Source of the DNA: Rhypophila decipiens
Lineage: Eukaryota; Ascomycota; Sordariomycetes; Sordariales; Naviculisporaceae
Length of the DNA stretch: 64,000 nucleotides
Reading direction: 5' to 3'
Assembly (NCBI GenBank): GCA_033297075.1
Contig: MU858056.1
Span: 124,001 to 188,000, forward strand
The stretch's first letter is position 1; each line of letters starts with the position of its first letter. The notes below the pieces were generated by a model. That model did no database searches, was not told the DNA's origin, and saw only the letters and a program-made list of their open reading frames with translations. This document shows, one piece after another, positions 62,919 through 64,000 of the stretch. Made by a program: the position numbers and the translations under genes.

Positions 62919-64000
62919 TTATAACTTGCTTGCCCTCTCGCCATCATCAACAATCGCCCCGCTCATCATGTACATTTCCTGCGCAGGCGGGTGGCCGCCC
63001 CTAGGATCAGCCCCAAATAATACTGTTTCTCTGCCTCCTTTGGCGCCCCACCACGACACACCGATAGCAGCGCGTTCGACGTCCATCTCGCCGCTGCTTA
63101 AGACATCCCAGAACCGCCTCTTGGCCGACTCTCTCATGGCGACATCCGCAACTTCATTCAACGCCAGCGCAGTCAGGGTCAGCCAGTCCTCGAAAATATA
63201 TAGGTTCAGAAACGGCAACGAGTCGATCAAGGTCATGACCAAGGTACATTGTTCAGATAAGAGCTCGGGTGTGCTGTTATTGGATGCTGTCGCAGTGGCA
63301 GCATCCGGACCAGCAGGCGGGATGGGAACCTTTCCTGCCATGGGGATTCTGAAGCGGACCATTTCCAACAGTGTTTCTGCCAGCTGGGGGTGTGTAGCTG
63401 CTATCGGGTACGGCGGGGAGAGGATCTGCATCATTGTCTTGAAGGCTATGCGGAATTGCCGCGGGGAGATGTACAATGGAAAGGATTTGAATAAAGTCTC
63501 GGCGTAAAATGGGGCTAGCTCGACTGTTATGGTGCTGTTTTGGGGACATGAGAGGACGGAGAGGACCGCGCTGTGGGCTGCTTCGAATAGCTCCATCATG
63601 CGCGGGGACATAGGAGCTGCGTGGGTGAGGTAGGCTATTGCTGGTTGGACTATGAGACTATCACACGCCTCGGGGGGGAGGTTAAGGGGCAGATGCTCAG
63701 CGACGTTTAGGTAGAAGAGGTCTAGAGTCCTGTGGAGAGGATGCTGAGGGATGGTGCCCGAGGTGGGTGGTTTGGTCACGCGCAGATATGACTCGCAGCC
63801 GGCTGGGTAGCGTGCGAGATTGTCGATCGAGGTGAGGTATGTGAATTTGTAGACCTGAAATTCGCTGCTTCCGTTCCAGGAGGAGACAAAGTAGAGGTTT
63901 CGGAGGATTTTGAGGGATGTGATGGCCACTGTGGGAGCCATTGCGTCGTTTCTGAGCCGAGGGTCGAGAAGACTACGGGCAGTGATGGACTGCAGCACGG
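62919..64000 (-). CDS. PEX8: Peroxin Pex8, 5' truncated by window edge
   Basis: The frame is open from the right edge to a stop at 62919, leaving about 360 C-terminal residues; the start lies beyond the window. The chain is alpha-helical (LPLNLPPEACDSLIVQPAIAYL-type helices) and includes SVLSCPQNSTITVELAPFYAETL, a family-like segment. It ends RASKL, a perfect SKL peroxisome-targeting signal type 1. Pex8 lies inside the peroxisome and joins the docking and RING import complexes; in filamentous fungi it carries this C-terminal signal. Another peroxisomal helical protein is possible, but the pattern with SKL makes Pex8 the best fit. Confidence 0.72.
   Translation of the reverse strand, partial: VLQSITARSLLDPRLRNDAMAPTVAITSLKILRNLYFVSSWNGSSEFQVYKFTYLTSIDNLARYPAGCESYLRVTKPPTSGTIPQHPLHRTLDLFYLNVAEHLPLNLPPEACDSLIVQPAIAYLTHAAPMSPRMMELFEAAHSAVLSVLSCPQNSTITVELAPFYAETLFKSFPLYISPRQFRIAFKTMMQILSPPYPIAATHPQLAETLLEMVRFRIPMAGKVPIPPAGPDAATATASNNSTPELLSEQCTLVMTLIDSLPFLNLYIFEDWLTLTALALNEVADVAMRESAKRRFWDVLSSGEMDVERAAIGVSWWGAKGGRETVLFGADPRGGHPPAQEMYMMSGAIVDDGERASKL

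Noticed and set aside
1..64000. CRISPR arrays, bacterial operons, dispersed 5S rRNA genes, secondary-metabolite clusters
   Set aside because: Looked for and not seen. The window is ordinary fungal nuclear DNA, and the tandem repeats lack the spacer pattern of CRISPR.

Overview
This is a window of nuclear DNA from a filamentous ascomycete fungus (Pezizomycotina). The signs are short GT-AG introns of mostly 50-100 bp with CTAAC-type branch sites, roughly 50% GC in the genes, genes on both strands without operons, and typical fungal genes (WSC-domain protein, Smp3, Phs1, eL39, TFIIIA, Pex8). The eIF3a and G-gamma proteins look most like my recollection of Neurospora and other Sordariomycetes, so I favour Sordariomycetes; that is inference and was not tested by a search.

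Layout, left to right. 1-3.2 kb: the 3' part of a leucine-rich-repeat gene, a 22-bp minisatellite, and a mitochondrial DUF1640 (Fmp32/MCUR1-type) gene. 4.4-10.9 kb: an unusual fusion of an alpha/beta hydrolase with a cysteine RNA-triphosphatase-like phosphatase, a SnoaL-like protein, a repeat-flanked segment with a broken gene fragment, and a vacuolar-type alkaline phosphatase. 12-23 kb: a very large HEAT-repeat protein (HEATR5/Laa1), two respiratory-chain biogenesis genes facing each other (YebC/TACO1 type and PET100), and the GPI mannosyltransferase SMP3. 25-29 kb: SKP1, the ribosomal protein gene RPL39 (split so finely that it has to be assembled from three small exons), and the Golgi GTPase ARL1. 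29-34.5 kb is gene-poor. 34.5-46.4 kb: a small conserved-looking protein, PHS1, a lipase-like hydrolase, poly(A) polymerase, a PLC-like phosphodiesterase and a two-WSC-domain secreted protein. 46.4-51.2 kb is again gene-poor, with one likely decayed gene. 51-64 kb: eIF3a, the G-protein gamma subunit, a SelW-like protein, RNA polymerase subunit RPB6, TFIIIA, a tRNA-Val(CAC) with a long intron, and the 3' part of PEX8.

Most genes are housekeeping and act in separate pathways: transcription and RNA processing (RPB6, TFIIIA, tRNA, PAP1), translation (eIF3a, eL39, YebC), vesicle traffic (Laa1, Arl1), lipid and GPI synthesis (Phs1, Smp3), mitochondrial complex IV (YebC, Pet100), and signalling or protein turnover (G-gamma, Skp1). 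No secondary-metabolite cluster, intact transposon, CRISPR array or viral gene was seen. The most unusual items are the hydrolase-phosphatase fusion, the 106-nt tRNA intron, the overlapping uORF before TFIIIA, start-codon-only first coding exons, and a cluster of sumoylation-type motifs in the poly(A) polymerase tail. Exon boundaries were deduced by eye from splice signals, phase and family conservation.
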